A stretch of 64,000 nucleotides of DNA from an uncultured Dokdonia sp. (GCF_947492815.1 NZ_CANLOB010000013.1:62001-126000), one strand, 5' to 3'. Numbered from the stretch's first letter, positions 16,360 through 24,705 are shown. The notes: generated by a model from the letters alone, not told the origin. Translations and numbers: made by a program.

Positions 16360-18138
16360 ATGAGAGAATTTGCACAAAACGTTTCAAAAGATTCTAAAAA
16401 AGATAAAAAATCAAGAATTACTATTGGGAAAGCTTTTAAAACGATTATATGGCCACGTCGTAAGCTCGTTTTTATTGGATTGATTCTTATTGCAATTAGT
16501 CGAATGGCAAGTTTAGTATTGCCATGGCAAACGCAAGTATTAATTGATGAGATTGTATTCTGTAAATATATGGATAGGCTAGATAATGTTTTGTGGCTTG
16601 TTGGGGCGGCGTTATTAGTACAAGCCATTACCTCATTTTTATTAACTAGAATTCTAAGTGTACAGGCACAATACGTAATCTCAGAATTACGAGCACAAGT
16701 ACAGAAAAAAGTATTATCACTTCCTATTAGTTTTTTTGATAATGAAAAGTCTGGTGCTTTAGTATCGCGTATTATGAGTGATGTAGAAGGCGTGCGTAAT
16801 TTAATTGGTACAGGATTGGTACAATTGGTAGGCGGCACTATTACGGCTATTGTTTCGGTTGTGTTATTAATACAAATTAATCCGTGGATGACACTTTTTG
16901 TGTTTTTGCCTGTTGGGATTTTTGGATATGTAGCGTTACGTGCATTTAAGTATATCCGTCCTATTTTTAGAAATAGAGGAAAGATCAATGCAGAAGTAAA
17001 AGGAAGGTTAACAGAAACACTAGCTGGAGTTCGTGTGATTAAGGGTTTTAATGCAGAAGATCAAGAAAATAAATCATTTGAAAAAGGAGTAGATCTTTTA
17101 TTTCAAAATGTAAAAAAGAGTCTTACAGCAACAGCAGTAATGTCTAGTTCTTCTACATTTTTACTGGGATTAGCTTCAGTAGGTATTATGGGAATAGGAG
17201 GATACTTTATGATTCAAGAAGAAATGACAACAGGACAGTTCTTATCGTTTACATTGTATTTAGGATTAATGATCGCGCCTATTGTTCAGATGAGTAATAT
17301 TGGGAGTCAATTGACAGAAGCGCTTGCAGGATTGGACCGTACGGAAGAACTGATGAATATGACACCAGAAGATGAAGTAGGGGATCGTACGGTGGCTTTA
17401 ACAGATTTTAAAGGAGACTTACAGTTTGATAAGGTCTCATTTGCATATGAAGAAGGAAAAGAGGTCATACATGATATAAGTTTTAAAGCGCCAGCTGGTT
17501 CTGTGGTAGCGCTCGTAGGGAGTTCTGGTTCAGGAAAATCTACGATTGCAGGATTGAGTGCTACGTTTTTAAATCCAGATTCAGGTACTATTTCTATAGA
17601 TCATCAAGATCTATCTAACGTGAAGTTAAGTAGTTTTAGAAAACATCTAGGGGTCGTTCTACAAGATGAATTCTTATTTGAAGGAACGATACGTGAAAAC
17701 ATCTTATTTCCTAGACCTAATGCAAGTGAAGAACGCTTACAACAAGCTGTAAAAGCTGCATATGTAAATGAGTTTACAGATCGGTTTGAAGACGGATTAA
17801 ATACATTGATAGGAGAACGAGGTGTTAAACTTTCTGGAGGTCAACGACAGCGTATTGCCATTGCAAGAGCTATTTTGGCAGATCCTAAAATCATTATTCT
17901 AGATGAGGCTACTTCAAATCTAGATACAGAAAGTGAAGCATTAATACAGAAATCACTCACTGAACTTGTTAAAGACAGAACGACGATTGTGATTGCACAC
18001 CGTTTAAGTACCATCAAGAAAGCAGATCAGATTTTAGTGATAGAAGCGGGTCGTATTGCTGAGCAAGGTACCCATGAAGAACTCATAGCCAAAGAAGGCA
18101 GGTACTTTGATTTATATACCTATCAAGCTAAGATATAA
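16360..18138 (+). CDS. ABC transporter, fused membrane and ATPase domains (exporter)
   Basis: A 592-residue half-transporter that works as a homodimer in the inner membrane. Six transmembrane helices (about residues 40-330) are followed by the ATPase: Walker A GSSGSGKST at 387-395, Q-loop LQDE, signature LSGGQRQR from 491, Walker B IIILDEATSNLD and the switch His in VIAHRLST. It resembles MsbA/BmrA exporters of lipids or drugs. There is no N-terminal C39 peptidase domain, so it could not cleave double-glycine leaders itself. It is the only exporter near the two small peptide genes, but it may equally be a general lipid or drug exporter. Confidence 0.92.
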   Translation: MREFAQNVSKDSKKDKKSRITIGKAFKTIIWPRRKLVFIGLILIAISRMASLVLPWQTQVLIDEIVFCKYMDRLDNVLWLVGAALLVQAITSFLLTRILSVQAQYVISELRAQVQKKVLSLPISFFDNEKSGALVSRIMSDVEGVRNLIGTGLVQLVGGTITAIVSVVLLIQINPWMTLFVFLPVGIFGYVALRAFKYIRPIFRNRGKINAEVKGRLTETLAGVRVIKGFNAEDQENKSFEKGVDLLFQNVKKSLTATAVMSSSSTFLLGLASVGIMGIGGYFMIQEEMTTGQFLSFTLYLGLMIAPIVQMSNIGSQLTEALAGLDRTEELMNMTPEDEVGDRTVALTDFKGDLQFDKVSFAYEEGKEVIHDISFKAPAGSVVALVGSSGSGKSTIAGLSATFLNPDSGTISIDHQDLSNVKLSSFRKHLGVVLQDEFLFEGTIRENILFPRPNASEERLQQAVKAAYVNEFTDRFEDGLNTLIGERGVKLSGGQRQRIAIARAILADPKIIILDEATSNLDTESEALIQKSLTELVKDRTTIVIAHRLSTIKKADQILVIEAGRIAEQGTHEELIAKEGRYFDLYTYQAKI

Positions 18139-18149
18139 TCTTAATGGGT

Positions 18150-18167
18150 ACGCTTTCGCGAAAGCGT
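18150..18167. repeat. Palindrome ACGCTTTCGCGAAAGCGT (intergenic)
   Basis: Full 18-bp copy 11 bp after the ABC exporter stop, in the gap between two convergent genes. Confidence 0.95.
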
Positions 18168-18185
18168 ATAAAGTATCATTATATT

Positions 18186-18722
18186 TTATGTAATTAGATT
18201 TTTCTTTTCTTTTAATCTTTTTAGAGTAATTTTTATTTGTCCTTGATGATTAATCTCATCATCTATGATGTGTCTTAAATGATAATAATAATTCCCCATA
18301 TTTTTGCCATTAGCACGAATTATTTCTTTAAATAGCCATTCATCGTTTAGATTTTTTAAATAAGACAACGTATTTTTTCTAATTGATTCTAGTTCTTCCA
18401 AATAGAAATCTAAATTATTTCCAAATACAAGTCGCTTATCCATCATAGACGGCATAGCATTACCATACACTTTGAATTCCTCTTTTGTTATATTTCTTTT
18501 ATAAAAATGATTTAATTGAAACTTAAACTCATGACTAGCAATATGTAATAATAAGGTTCCAATACTATTACTATAGTCATCAAAATTAAAATCTAAACCT
18601 CTCATGGTGAGGCCTTGTTCTTTTAATAACCAATAAGTATCATTTCTAATATATTCCATTTCGGAAACTAAAATTCCTATTTGAAAATCAAAACCTTGTT
18701 TAGAAATTATACGAATACCCAT
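18186..18722 (-). CDS. DinB family protein
   Basis: A 178-residue four-helix-bundle protein of the DinB/YfiT superfamily. The three metal-binding histidines fit LLLHIASHEFK and HLRHIIDDEINHQGQI. Family members are metal-dependent enzymes, often thiol transferases (bacillithiol or mycothiol dependent) or of unknown activity. The protein is cytosolic, with no signal peptide. It lies downstream of the small peptide gene at 18812 on the same strand, but a strong terminator hairpin separates them, so it should have its own promoter or depend on read-through. Confidence 0.85.
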   Translation of the reverse strand: MGIRIISKQGFDFQIGILVSEMEYIRNDTYWLLKEQGLTMRGLDFNFDDYSNSIGTLLLHIASHEFKFQLNHFYKRNITKEEFKVYGNAMPSMMDKRLVFGNNLDFYLEELESIRKNTLSYLKNLNDEWLFKEIIRANGKNMGNYYYHLRHIIDDEINHQGQIKITLKRLKEKKNLIT

Positions 18723-18747
18723 TTTATTTCTTTTTAAGTTTTTAAAA

Positions 18748-18777
18748 CAGATAAGGTATTTTTAAATACCTTATCTG
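18748..18777 (-). terminator. Terminator after the lanthipeptide-like gene
   Basis: Perfect 14-bp inverted repeat CAGATAAGGTATTT around a 2-nt centre. On the minus strand it is followed by TTTTAAAAACTT. It separates the small peptide gene from the dinB-like gene. Confidence 0.8.
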
Positions 18778-18811
18778 AATACATTTTTAACTATGCAATT
18801 TCAATACATGA

Positions 18812-18994
18812 TTAACAAAATGCATTTGATGCATCAGCATTGCCTTTAGACCAATAGCATTCTTCTTCATTAAATGATTGAGGAAGTTCTTCTGGATCTG
18901 AGGATGATCCTCCTCCTCCTATGATAGTTCCAATAGCGAGTTTAGAAATTATCTCTTTTTTAAATTTTAATTCATTCAGATTCTTTTTTCTCAT
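18812..18994 (-). CDS. Small double-glycine-leader peptide, class I lanthipeptide-like precursor
   Basis: A 60-residue peptide. The leader (MRKKNLNELKFKKEIISKL) has the basic, leucine- and isoleucine-rich pattern ending in I-S-x-L that is typical of Bacteroidota class I lanthipeptide leaders. A Gly run (IIGGGG) marks the likely cleavage point. The core is Ser-rich and acidic with two cysteines (EEECYW and the C-terminal Cys60). Lanthionine formation between Ser and Cys is possible in principle. No LanB, LanC or other modifying enzyme lies in the window, so the mature product is unknown. A head-to-head peptide gene at 19280 shares almost the same 25 nt up to its start codon. It is terminated by a strong hairpin. 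Confidence 0.75.
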   Translation of the reverse strand: MRKKNLNELKFKKEIISKLAIGTIIGGGGSSSDPEELPQSFNEEECYWSKGNADASNAFC

Positions 18995-19016
18995 AATAGT
19001 ATATTTTAAAAATTAA
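18992..19016 (-). repeat. Shared 25-nt sequence up to the start codon (copy 1, minus strand)
   Basis: On the minus strand this sequence, ending at ATG, matches positions 19258-19282 at 24 of 25 nt. The identical part nearest the start is AAAATATACTATTATG. It suggests a shared translation-initiation region or a recent duplication of the peptide gene 5' end. Confidence 0.85.
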
Positions 19017-19181
19017 ACAGTGTATACTAAGGTTAAAATATTTGATTTACAGATGGTTACGTCCGATCGTGTCTTACTGGTGGATATATCGAGATTCATG
19101 AATATAGAATGTGTTAATGTAAAATATTGATAATTAGTATTATATGATTAATAAGCGTTTCATAATACGATACTAACAGAT

Positions 19182-19211
19182 ACACTTACTCAATCGCTTT
19201 GTACACTTACG
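19182..19211 (+). promoter_or_regulatory. ComE/LytTR-like operator: 9-bp direct repeats with 12-bp spacer
   Basis: ACACTTACT (19182-19190), a 12-bp spacer, then ACACTTACG (19203-19211). Eight of nine positions match and the period is 21 bp, the geometry of ComE and AgrA sites; the ComE repeats also begin ACA-TT. A -7-like TAAATTTT follows at 19220. The repeat ends 68 bp before the peptide start at 19280. Confidence 0.55.
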
Positions 19212-19257
19212 AAACGATATAAATTTTAAAGTTAAATGTCTGTATATTAATGTGTTA

Positions 19258-19282
19258 TTAATTTTAAAAATATACTATTATG
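19258..19282 (+). repeat. Shared 25-nt sequence up to the start codon (copy 2, plus strand)
   Basis: Differs at one position from the minus-strand copy at 18992-19016. Lies directly before and over the ATG of the second peptide gene. Confidence 0.85.
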
Positions 19283-19474
19283 TTAAAAAATGTGCAAAAT
19301 TTAGGAGATGTTCTAACAAAAAAAGAGCTAAGTACAGTTACGGGAGGCGGAATGGTTCATTGCTGGATGGTTGGACAAATTATTTGGAGTGCAGTATCAA
19401 ATTCTAGTGCTGGTGATTTACGTGCGATGAATCTTTGTATTTCTGGAGGTGGTAGTACGATTCCTAATGCTTAA
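19280..19474 (+). CDS. Small double-glycine-leader peptide, bacteriocin/ComC-like precursor
   Basis: A 64-residue peptide. The leader (MLKNVQNLGDVLTKKELSTV) ending in TGGG matches the double-glycine leaders of class II bacteriocins and ComC-type pheromones (pattern L-x4-L-x-KKEL-x2-V-x-GG). The core of about 40 residues has two cysteines (VHCWMV and MNLCISG), tryptophans and a GGGSTIPNA tail, compatible with a disulfide-closed or modified peptide. Double-glycine leaders are usually removed by C39-type transporters, none of which is in the window. It has its own operator-like repeats upstream and a terminator downstream. The leader type differs from that of the divergent peptide at 18812. Confidence 0.78.
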   Translation: MLKNVQNLGDVLTKKELSTVTGGGMVHCWMVGQIIWSAVSNSSAGDLRAMNLCISGGGSTIPNA

Positions 19475-19504
19475 AAAGAACCTTAGTATACTATACATAG
19501 TAAT

Positions 19505-19541
19505 AAAAGGCTATATATTATTTGTATAGTCTTTTGTTTTT
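19505..19541 (+). terminator. Rho-independent terminator of the GG-peptide gene
   Basis: Stem AAAAGGCTATA / TATAGTCTTTT (one G-U pair) with a 9-nt loop, followed by GTTTTTT. Confidence 0.75.
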
Positions 19542-19624
19542 TAGAAAGATTAATAAGAATTAGTTTTAATACATAAAATGTCACAAAAAACAATAAAAAG
19601 CGTCTATCTTAGTATACTTAATGA

Positions 19625-20434
19625 ATGTCTATGTTATTTGAACCTCAAATTCCAGAACTGCAACGTCACATCGACCACTATTGGATTGTAGAGGATATTA
19701 CACAGTTGTCTTTTGGAAATAACCAGTTATATGCATATCCTGGTATTACACCAGATATGATCATCGTATTGGATGGGTATTATACGATAGATTATATGGG
19801 AAAACGTATCAAGTCTAATAAAAGTCAGCTATTTAGCTTTATTCATAAAGAAGTAGTGATGGATTTGACACATCTTACCTCCTGCATTATTATTAAATTT
19901 AAGTCTAGAGGCCTTTCTTCTTTAAAACCCTTTTTAAATCTTGATTCAGATGCAATCATGAGAGATTCTATTGCATATACAGACGATGTGTTTGACTCTC
20001 AAATAGAGCAATTTAAAACACACTTACAAACCCTTACAGCAACAGAAATAGCAGACGAGTTAGACCAATGGTTGGTTACGCATTATAAAAAGGAACGCGA
20101 AGGCTTTGTTATAGAAATGGCACAAGAAATAAGTGCGACCTGTGATCTTAAAACGATTATGGAAGCTACAAAATATTCTTATTCGACTTTAGAACGTCAT
20201 TTTAAAAGGGATACGGGATTGACTCCTAAAAAATTCCAATCATTGCAACGCTATAAACAAGCGGTACGTGAACTGTATACTACTCAAAATGCAGATTGGC
20301 AGCATTATATAGATGCATATGGGTACTATGATCAGAGTCATTTTATCAAAGAAATTAAACGGTATACTTCGTTTACACCTGCACAATTATTGAAAACTCC
20401 AGCCTTTATACAAGTCCGACCAAAGTATTCATGA
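19625..20434 (+). CDS. AraC family transcriptional regulator
   Basis: A 269-residue regulator. The N-terminal part (about 1-130) fits the DUF6597-type sensing domain (PELQRHIDHYWIVED, AYPGITPDMIIVLDG). The C-terminal HTH_18 domain has the first helix-turn-helix in IMEATKYSYSTLERHFKRD, then GLTPKKFQSLQRYKQAV, and the second in YGYYDQSHFIKEIKRY. The ligand is unknown. It lies between the small peptide genes and a serine hydrolase lipoprotein gene on the same strand (57 bp gap), which it may control. ATG 19631 is an alternative start. Confidence 0.9.
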   Translation: MSMLFEPQIPELQRHIDHYWIVEDITQLSFGNNQLYAYPGITPDMIIVLDGYYTIDYMGKRIKSNKSQLFSFIHKEVVMDLTHLTSCIIIKFKSRGLSSLKPFLNLDSDAIMRDSIAYTDDVFDSQIEQFKTHLQTLTATEIADELDQWLVTHYKKEREGFVIEMAQEISATCDLKTIMEATKYSYSTLERHFKRDTGLTPKKFQSLQRYKQAVRELYTTQNADWQHYIDAYGYYDQSHFIKEIKRYTSFTPAQLLKTPAFIQVRPKYS

Positions 20435-20452
20435 CGAATTTTTACAATGGTA

Positions 20453-20466
20453 GCTTTCGCGAAAGC
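20453..20466. repeat. Palindrome GCTTTCGCGAAAGC (intergenic, in promoter region)
   Basis: 14-bp copy directly before a -7-like CATCTTTG (20469-20476) and 26 bp before the serine hydrolase start, so it would sit between the -33 and -7 positions. Confidence 0.95.
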
Positions 20467-20491
20467 ATCATCTTTGTAAAAAAATAATAGA

Positions 20492-21637
20492 ATGACAATG
20501 AAATATTATGTATTTGGCTTAGTACTATGTCTTTTAAGCTGCAAAAGTCAAAAAGATGCTGTAAACTATACAGGTTCTCATGAAGAAATCCTTACTCGTA
20601 TTTTAGAAGAAGAAGTACAATCTACAGATGCAACTGTTACTGGCGTATCCCTTACGGTGATTTCTCCTCAATTAGGTATTGATTTTTCAGGCGCATCGGG
20701 ATATGATAGTATGACAAAAAATCATGTACTTACTCCTGATCAACCTTTTCGAATCGCAAGTTTAACAAAAACTTTTGTAGCTACAAGTATTTTACGCTTA
20801 CGCGAAAAAGGACTCGTGTCTATAGACGATCCGATTACAAATTATATTTCTAAGGAGCATATTGCCATTTTAGAAAAAGGAGGATACACACCCTCTCATA
20901 TTACTATAAAACAATGTATGACACATACGAGCGGTCTTTTTGATTATGCCGAAGGAAATATGGATTATATCACCGAAGCAGCTAAAGATCCTTATAAACG
21001 CTGGACGCGTACCGAACAAATACAATGGGCGATGGATCACGGTGAGCCGAAAGGAGCTCCAGGAGAAAACTATCATTATAGCGATACAGGCTATGTTTTG
21101 TTAGGAGAAATTATAGAAAAACAAACAAACAAAGGACTAGCGGAAGGTATACGGGAATTATTAAAATTTGATACACTTGGGATGACTTCTACATGGTTAG
21201 AATCTTTAGAAGACCGTCCTGATGGATTGCCAACATCAGTAAGGAGATATATGGAAACTCTAGATGCATCAGATTGGGATAACTCTGTAGATTTATATGG
21301 TGGTGGAGGATTGCAGTCTACTACAAGAGATTTAGCAGTATTCTTGCAAGCATTATTTTCAGGTAAAGTCTATGAAAAACAAGAGACATTACCGGTAATG
21401 CTTTTAAAATCTGAATTTTCTGGAGATCCACTGACGGAGTATCGTCTAGGTTTTGGTTATATTAAAGGAAAAAAATCAGACATAGAAGCTTATATGCATT
21501 CAGGATTTTGGGGCACACTATTTATACATTTCCCTGCATACAATTGTTCTATAGCTATTAATCATACCAATGATGAAAGTAATGGTGCCTTACAAAAAGT
21601 TATAAATTATATACAATGGCTAGCTGAGCAGCAATAA
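20492..21637 (+). CDS. Serine hydrolase lipoprotein (beta-lactamase/PBP4-like fold)
   Basis: A 381-residue lipoprotein (lipobox LLSC, Cys17). The active-site motifs of class C beta-lactamase-fold enzymes are present: S-x-x-K as Ser90-Leu-Thr-Lys93, Tyr196-Ser-Asp198 in the YxN position, and His336-Ser-Gly338 in place of KTG. The YSD variant and HSG point to an esterase or D-amino peptide hydrolase rather than a true beta-lactamase. A second ATG six bases downstream (20498) is an equally good start. An AraC regulator precedes it. The substrate is unknown. Confidence 0.85.
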   Translation: MTMKYYVFGLVLCLLSCKSQKDAVNYTGSHEEILTRILEEEVQSTDATVTGVSLTVISPQLGIDFSGASGYDSMTKNHVLTPDQPFRIASLTKTFVATSILRLREKGLVSIDDPITNYISKEHIAILEKGGYTPSHITIKQCMTHTSGLFDYAEGNMDYITEAAKDPYKRWTRTEQIQWAMDHGEPKGAPGENYHYSDTGYVLLGEIIEKQTNKGLAEGIRELLKFDTLGMTSTWLESLEDRPDGLPTSVRRYMETLDASDWDNSVDLYGGGGLQSTTRDLAVFLQALFSGKVYEKQETLPVMLLKSEFSGDPLTEYRLGFGYIKGKKSDIEAYMHSGFWGTLFIHFPAYNCSIAINHTNDESNGALQKVINYIQWLAEQQ

Positions 21638-21656
21638 TGATTTTATGTATTTAGTT

Positions 21657-22730
21657 TTACTCTACACGAAAAGAACGTTCTAGGATAGGAGCCATCTTTT
21701 TGGTAGTAACATCTTGGTCGAATAATCGCTCTAAGTTGTTACCAGATAAGTCTTCAATAATAGGTTTACATTTTAAGATGTAAGTTTCTTTATTCCAAAC
21801 GTTTAAAGGTTTGAATAAAATGCTATTTTGATTTGAAAGAATAGTAAAGTCACCAGCTATAATATTACCAGATGCAGTTATAATCTGCAAGTTGTTTTGA
21901 AGGCTTCCATAGTCTAAAGATTCTTTATAAGTTATGACTAGTAGATCTTTTGTATTTGCTAGAGGAGGCTGTAGCTCCCAAGATGTAATAGATGGTTTTT
22001 TACGATCAGCATTACTGATCGTAAAAGAATGTTTAAAATCCATTTCCATGGGAATTCCTTGACGATCTTTTAGGTTTTTGTCAATTAATAGTGTGTAGGA
22101 TTCATTTGGGATAAGTACTTCTCCGAGACGTTTATTAGGACCCAAATCTCTTTTTTGACGTCCAGGTTCAATCCATAATGTAAGTAAGGTTCCGTCATCT
22201 GAGACTAAAGGTGTTTCAAGCGGGAGTAATGCGCGATCTACTTCGGTTCCATCTCGATTATTGATTAGTGTAATATGGTCGTATACTTTTGTAGGGTTTA
22301 TGGGTTTTGAAAATTGTACATACCATTTTAAAAAGTTGGATGGTACTGTATCAGTATTTGGATATAAAGTAGTTATCGCTAGTTTTTTATACGACGGATT
22401 TAGCGCTATTGTAAAAGGAAAGACTTCATTACCATAAATTACTGTATAATCACTATTTTTTTGAAAAGGAAGCAATGGAATAAAGTTTATAGTAGTCTCA
22501 TTTTGCGTATACTCTCCTAGGATTGCTTTTTTATGGATCGTTTGGTCAATAGTAGTATATGCCCCTTTATAAACCGTAAATGGTGTTTTTTTTGAACCGT
22601 TAGCTTTTTTTAGCGTTAGGGTATCACTCGCAAAAGAAAACCTTGGAGATTGTGCATTCATCTCCAAGGCTAGTAGTATAAGAAGTATGCTAATGACACT
22701 TCTTCTTATATATAAATAACTTATAACCAA
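21657..22730 (-). CDS. Exported protein with Big_5-type Ig-like domains
   Basis: A 357-residue protein with an N-terminal hydrophobic signal (to about residue 27, LEMNAQ). Two Ig-like segments of the Big_5 (SbsA) type are suggested by LYPNTDTVPSNFLKWYVQFSKPINP with a later WIEPGRQKRDLGPN, and by the C-terminal VITYKESLDYGSLQNNL. The start overlaps the end of the preceding gene by 10 bp, so it is translated together with the propeller-like protein. Together they look like a small exported or periplasmic pair of unknown function. Confidence 0.72.
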   Translation of the reverse strand: MVISYLYIRRSVISILLILLALEMNAQSPRFSFASDTLTLKKANGSKKTPFTVYKGAYTTIDQTIHKKAILGEYTQNETTINFIPLLPFQKNSDYTVIYGNEVFPFTIALNPSYKKLAITTLYPNTDTVPSNFLKWYVQFSKPINPTKVYDHITLINNRDGTEVDRALLPLETPLVSDDGTLLTLWIEPGRQKRDLGPNKRLGEVLIPNESYTLLIDKNLKDRQGIPMEMDFKHSFTISNADRKKPSITSWELQPPLANTKDLLVITYKESLDYGSLQNNLQIITASGNIIAGDFTILSNQNSILFKPLNVWNKETYILKCKPIIEDLSGNNLERLFDQDVTTKKMAPILERSFRVE

Positions 22731-23818
22731 CGGTTACTACTTGTTTTTAATGCTAATTTACCAGAGGCTTCTCGTTGAATAAATACAAATTCTGTATCAT
22801 TCAGTTTATCTAGTTGTTGCACATTTACAAATGGAAGATTGATAAAGTCAACACCAGCAGTGTCGGCACGTTCAGTAACTCGAGTTGTTAATGAATTTCC
22901 AAACGATTCAATATCGGCTACTTTAATTTTCATTAAGGCTCTATTTGTATTTGCCATTAAGATATAGCGAGCACCTTCTTTTTCCATTTCGATAATATCT
23001 AAAGGAGTATTCCAGTTTCCTAATTCAGCAACAGTACGACCTTTTGTATGGGCTCCTGATTTTAATTCACTTAACGGAAACACCACTAAAGGAGTACATG
23101 TGTAACTTGCAATAAGATGTGATTCATTATTGATTTGTGTCGTTGTAAATGCTTTTATAGGAGATGCTGTTTCATATTTTCCGTGAGCAGCGTGATAAAT
23201 CTCTAACGAGCTTGCGTCTTGTTGTTGTGTAAAAGGAAATGGTATAGATCGAAATGTAGAAGCAAATTCAGCATTACTTAACCCAGATACCATTACGTGT
23301 CCGTTTGCATATTTTAAATCAGAAATAGCCCATTTACGGAGTGATCTTCCACGTCTGTCCTTTGCCTCAGCGGTAACCGCATTGGAAACATCAGTTGCCG
23401 TATAGGAAACGGACTGTAGAGGTACCATTTCTAGTGAATTATTATTGACAACAAAGAGTACTGATTTACCAGAACTATGTTGCGCGCCGATGTAAATATT
23501 CTGATTTGCAGGATTTACAACCATATCTATAATTTGTAATTGGTCGCTATCAGCTCCTAATAGTTCACTTAAAAGGAGTTCCACATCTGGAATGTTTAAT
23601 TTCTCATTGGTCGCTTTTGGAGCCGTACTCATATCAATAGCAACAATTTGAGCACCTTGGCTATCACCTATGAATAGAATGTTTTCTGGACCAAACGTCA
23701 TTGCGTTTATAGTCCCTATTTCAGGGTTTCCAGTAATAAACCCATCAGTAAGCGAAGTGTTTGCAAATAAAGGAGTGCATAGTACTGCTAATACGATTGT
23801 AAGAAGTGTCTTTCTCAT
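22721..23818 (-). CDS. Exported beta-propeller-like protein of unknown function
   Basis: A 365-residue protein with a signal peptide (residues 1-19, CTPLFAN). The mature chain shows recurring blade-like segments of the pattern hydrophobic-D-Q/G-hydrophobic, such as MTFGPENILFIGDSQGAQIVAID and DMVVNPANQNIYIGAQ, then DLKYANGHVMVSG and DIIEMEKEGARYILMANT. This suggests a beta-propeller. I find no catalytic signature. The Ig-like gene overlaps its 3' end by 10 bp, so both are made from one message. The gene is divergent from an exported protein gene at 24023. Confidence 0.7.
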   Translation of the reverse strand: MRKTLLTIVLAVLCTPLFANTSLTDGFITGNPEIGTINAMTFGPENILFIGDSQGAQIVAIDMSTAPKATNEKLNIPDVELLLSELLGADSDQLQIIDMVVNPANQNIYIGAQHSSGKSVLFVVNNNSLEMVPLQSVSYTATDVSNAVTAEAKDRRGRSLRKWAISDLKYANGHVMVSGLSNAEFASTFRSIPFPFTQQQDASSLEIYHAAHGKYETASPIKAFTTTQINNESHLIASYTCTPLVVFPLSELKSGAHTKGRTVAELGNWNTPLDIIEMEKEGARYILMANTNRALMKIKVADIESFGNSLTTRVTERADTAGVDFINLPFVNVQQLDKLNDTEFVFIQREASGKLALKTSSNRWL

Positions 23819-24022
23819 TTTGGTGATTTTAGTATAAAAATACTTAAAAACCCTCAGTAGTATAGTGAAAGAAATGTTAAGTGTTTATAGGCTTTACATG
23901 GGTTTGGGTAATATGAATTCTTCATACTACGGATTTAACAAATACTTGAGACTTATTTATCATAACATTGGCAGGAGGCTTGGTTTGTGTTAAATATTTT
24001 CGCTCCAACTAAAAACCACATC

Positions 24023-24568
24023 ATGAAAAAAGTTATTTACTACGCATTAGCACTATGTTTTAGTATGTCTCAAGCGCAAATTTCTACAGAAAGCGCTTAT
24101 GAAGTTATTTATGAAGCTGATAGAGATGGAAACAAATTATCAGGAGATTTACAAGAATTAATAGCATTGGTACAAAGCGGAAACCCTGTACGCGTAGGTT
24201 GGGAAATGGAATTACAAAATCCAACAGATGAAAGTACCTATGTCTTGGAACATTGGTCTGATGCTGGTTTTATGTCCATACATCAAGGACATTTGTTTGC
24301 TCAAATTCCATCTATATATGGACAAGGTTCTTCTGCTGTACAACCTGAATTTGATCAAGACCCCTCTATATTCCTTGTGAACAATAAACCGCATGGTTGG
24401 GTTGCTGTTGTGGGAACTACTGGTGTACTCAGACAAAAAATGTTACGAGACGAACGTACGGTTTCATATATGAAAGAAGCAGGAATGACTGATGAACAAA
24501 TAGAAGAACAACTTCTGAAAATGGAAACAAGTCATTTTAAGACGAAATGGGCAGTAGCCGTAAAATAG
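24023..24568 (+). CDS. Exported protein of unknown function
   Basis: 181 residues from ATG 24023 (MKKVIYYALALCFSMSQAQ), a good signal peptide; the longer frame adds 12 residues from a TTG upstream. The mature part starts with ISTESAYEVIYEADRDGNKL and has GNPVRVGWEMELQNP and LEHWSDAGFMSIHQGHLFAQI, conserved-looking but of no named family known to me. It precedes the large VIT-domain protein by 137 bp on the same strand and may share its transcript. Confidence 0.65.
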   Translation: MKKVIYYALALCFSMSQAQISTESAYEVIYEADRDGNKLSGDLQELIALVQSGNPVRVGWEMELQNPTDESTYVLEHWSDAGFMSIHQGHLFAQIPSIYGQGSSAVQPEFDQDPSIFLVNNKPHGWVAVVGTTGVLRQKMLRDERTVSYMKEAGMTDEQIEEQLLKMETSHFKTKWAVAVK

Positions 24569-24705
24569 TAAATTGTTATACCAATATTATTCTAGGAATT
24601 AGGATGCTTATTTTATCTTCAATTTTTTAAAAAAATATACGAATGGCATAGTACTTGATTTAGAGACCGCAACCATCCAAAGCTTTATTTTTAAAACCAT
24701 CAATT

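Noticed and set aside
16272..16988. A 238-codon minus-strand ORF
   Set aside because: It lies opposite the well-supported ABC exporter gene and has no domain features; shadow of that gene.
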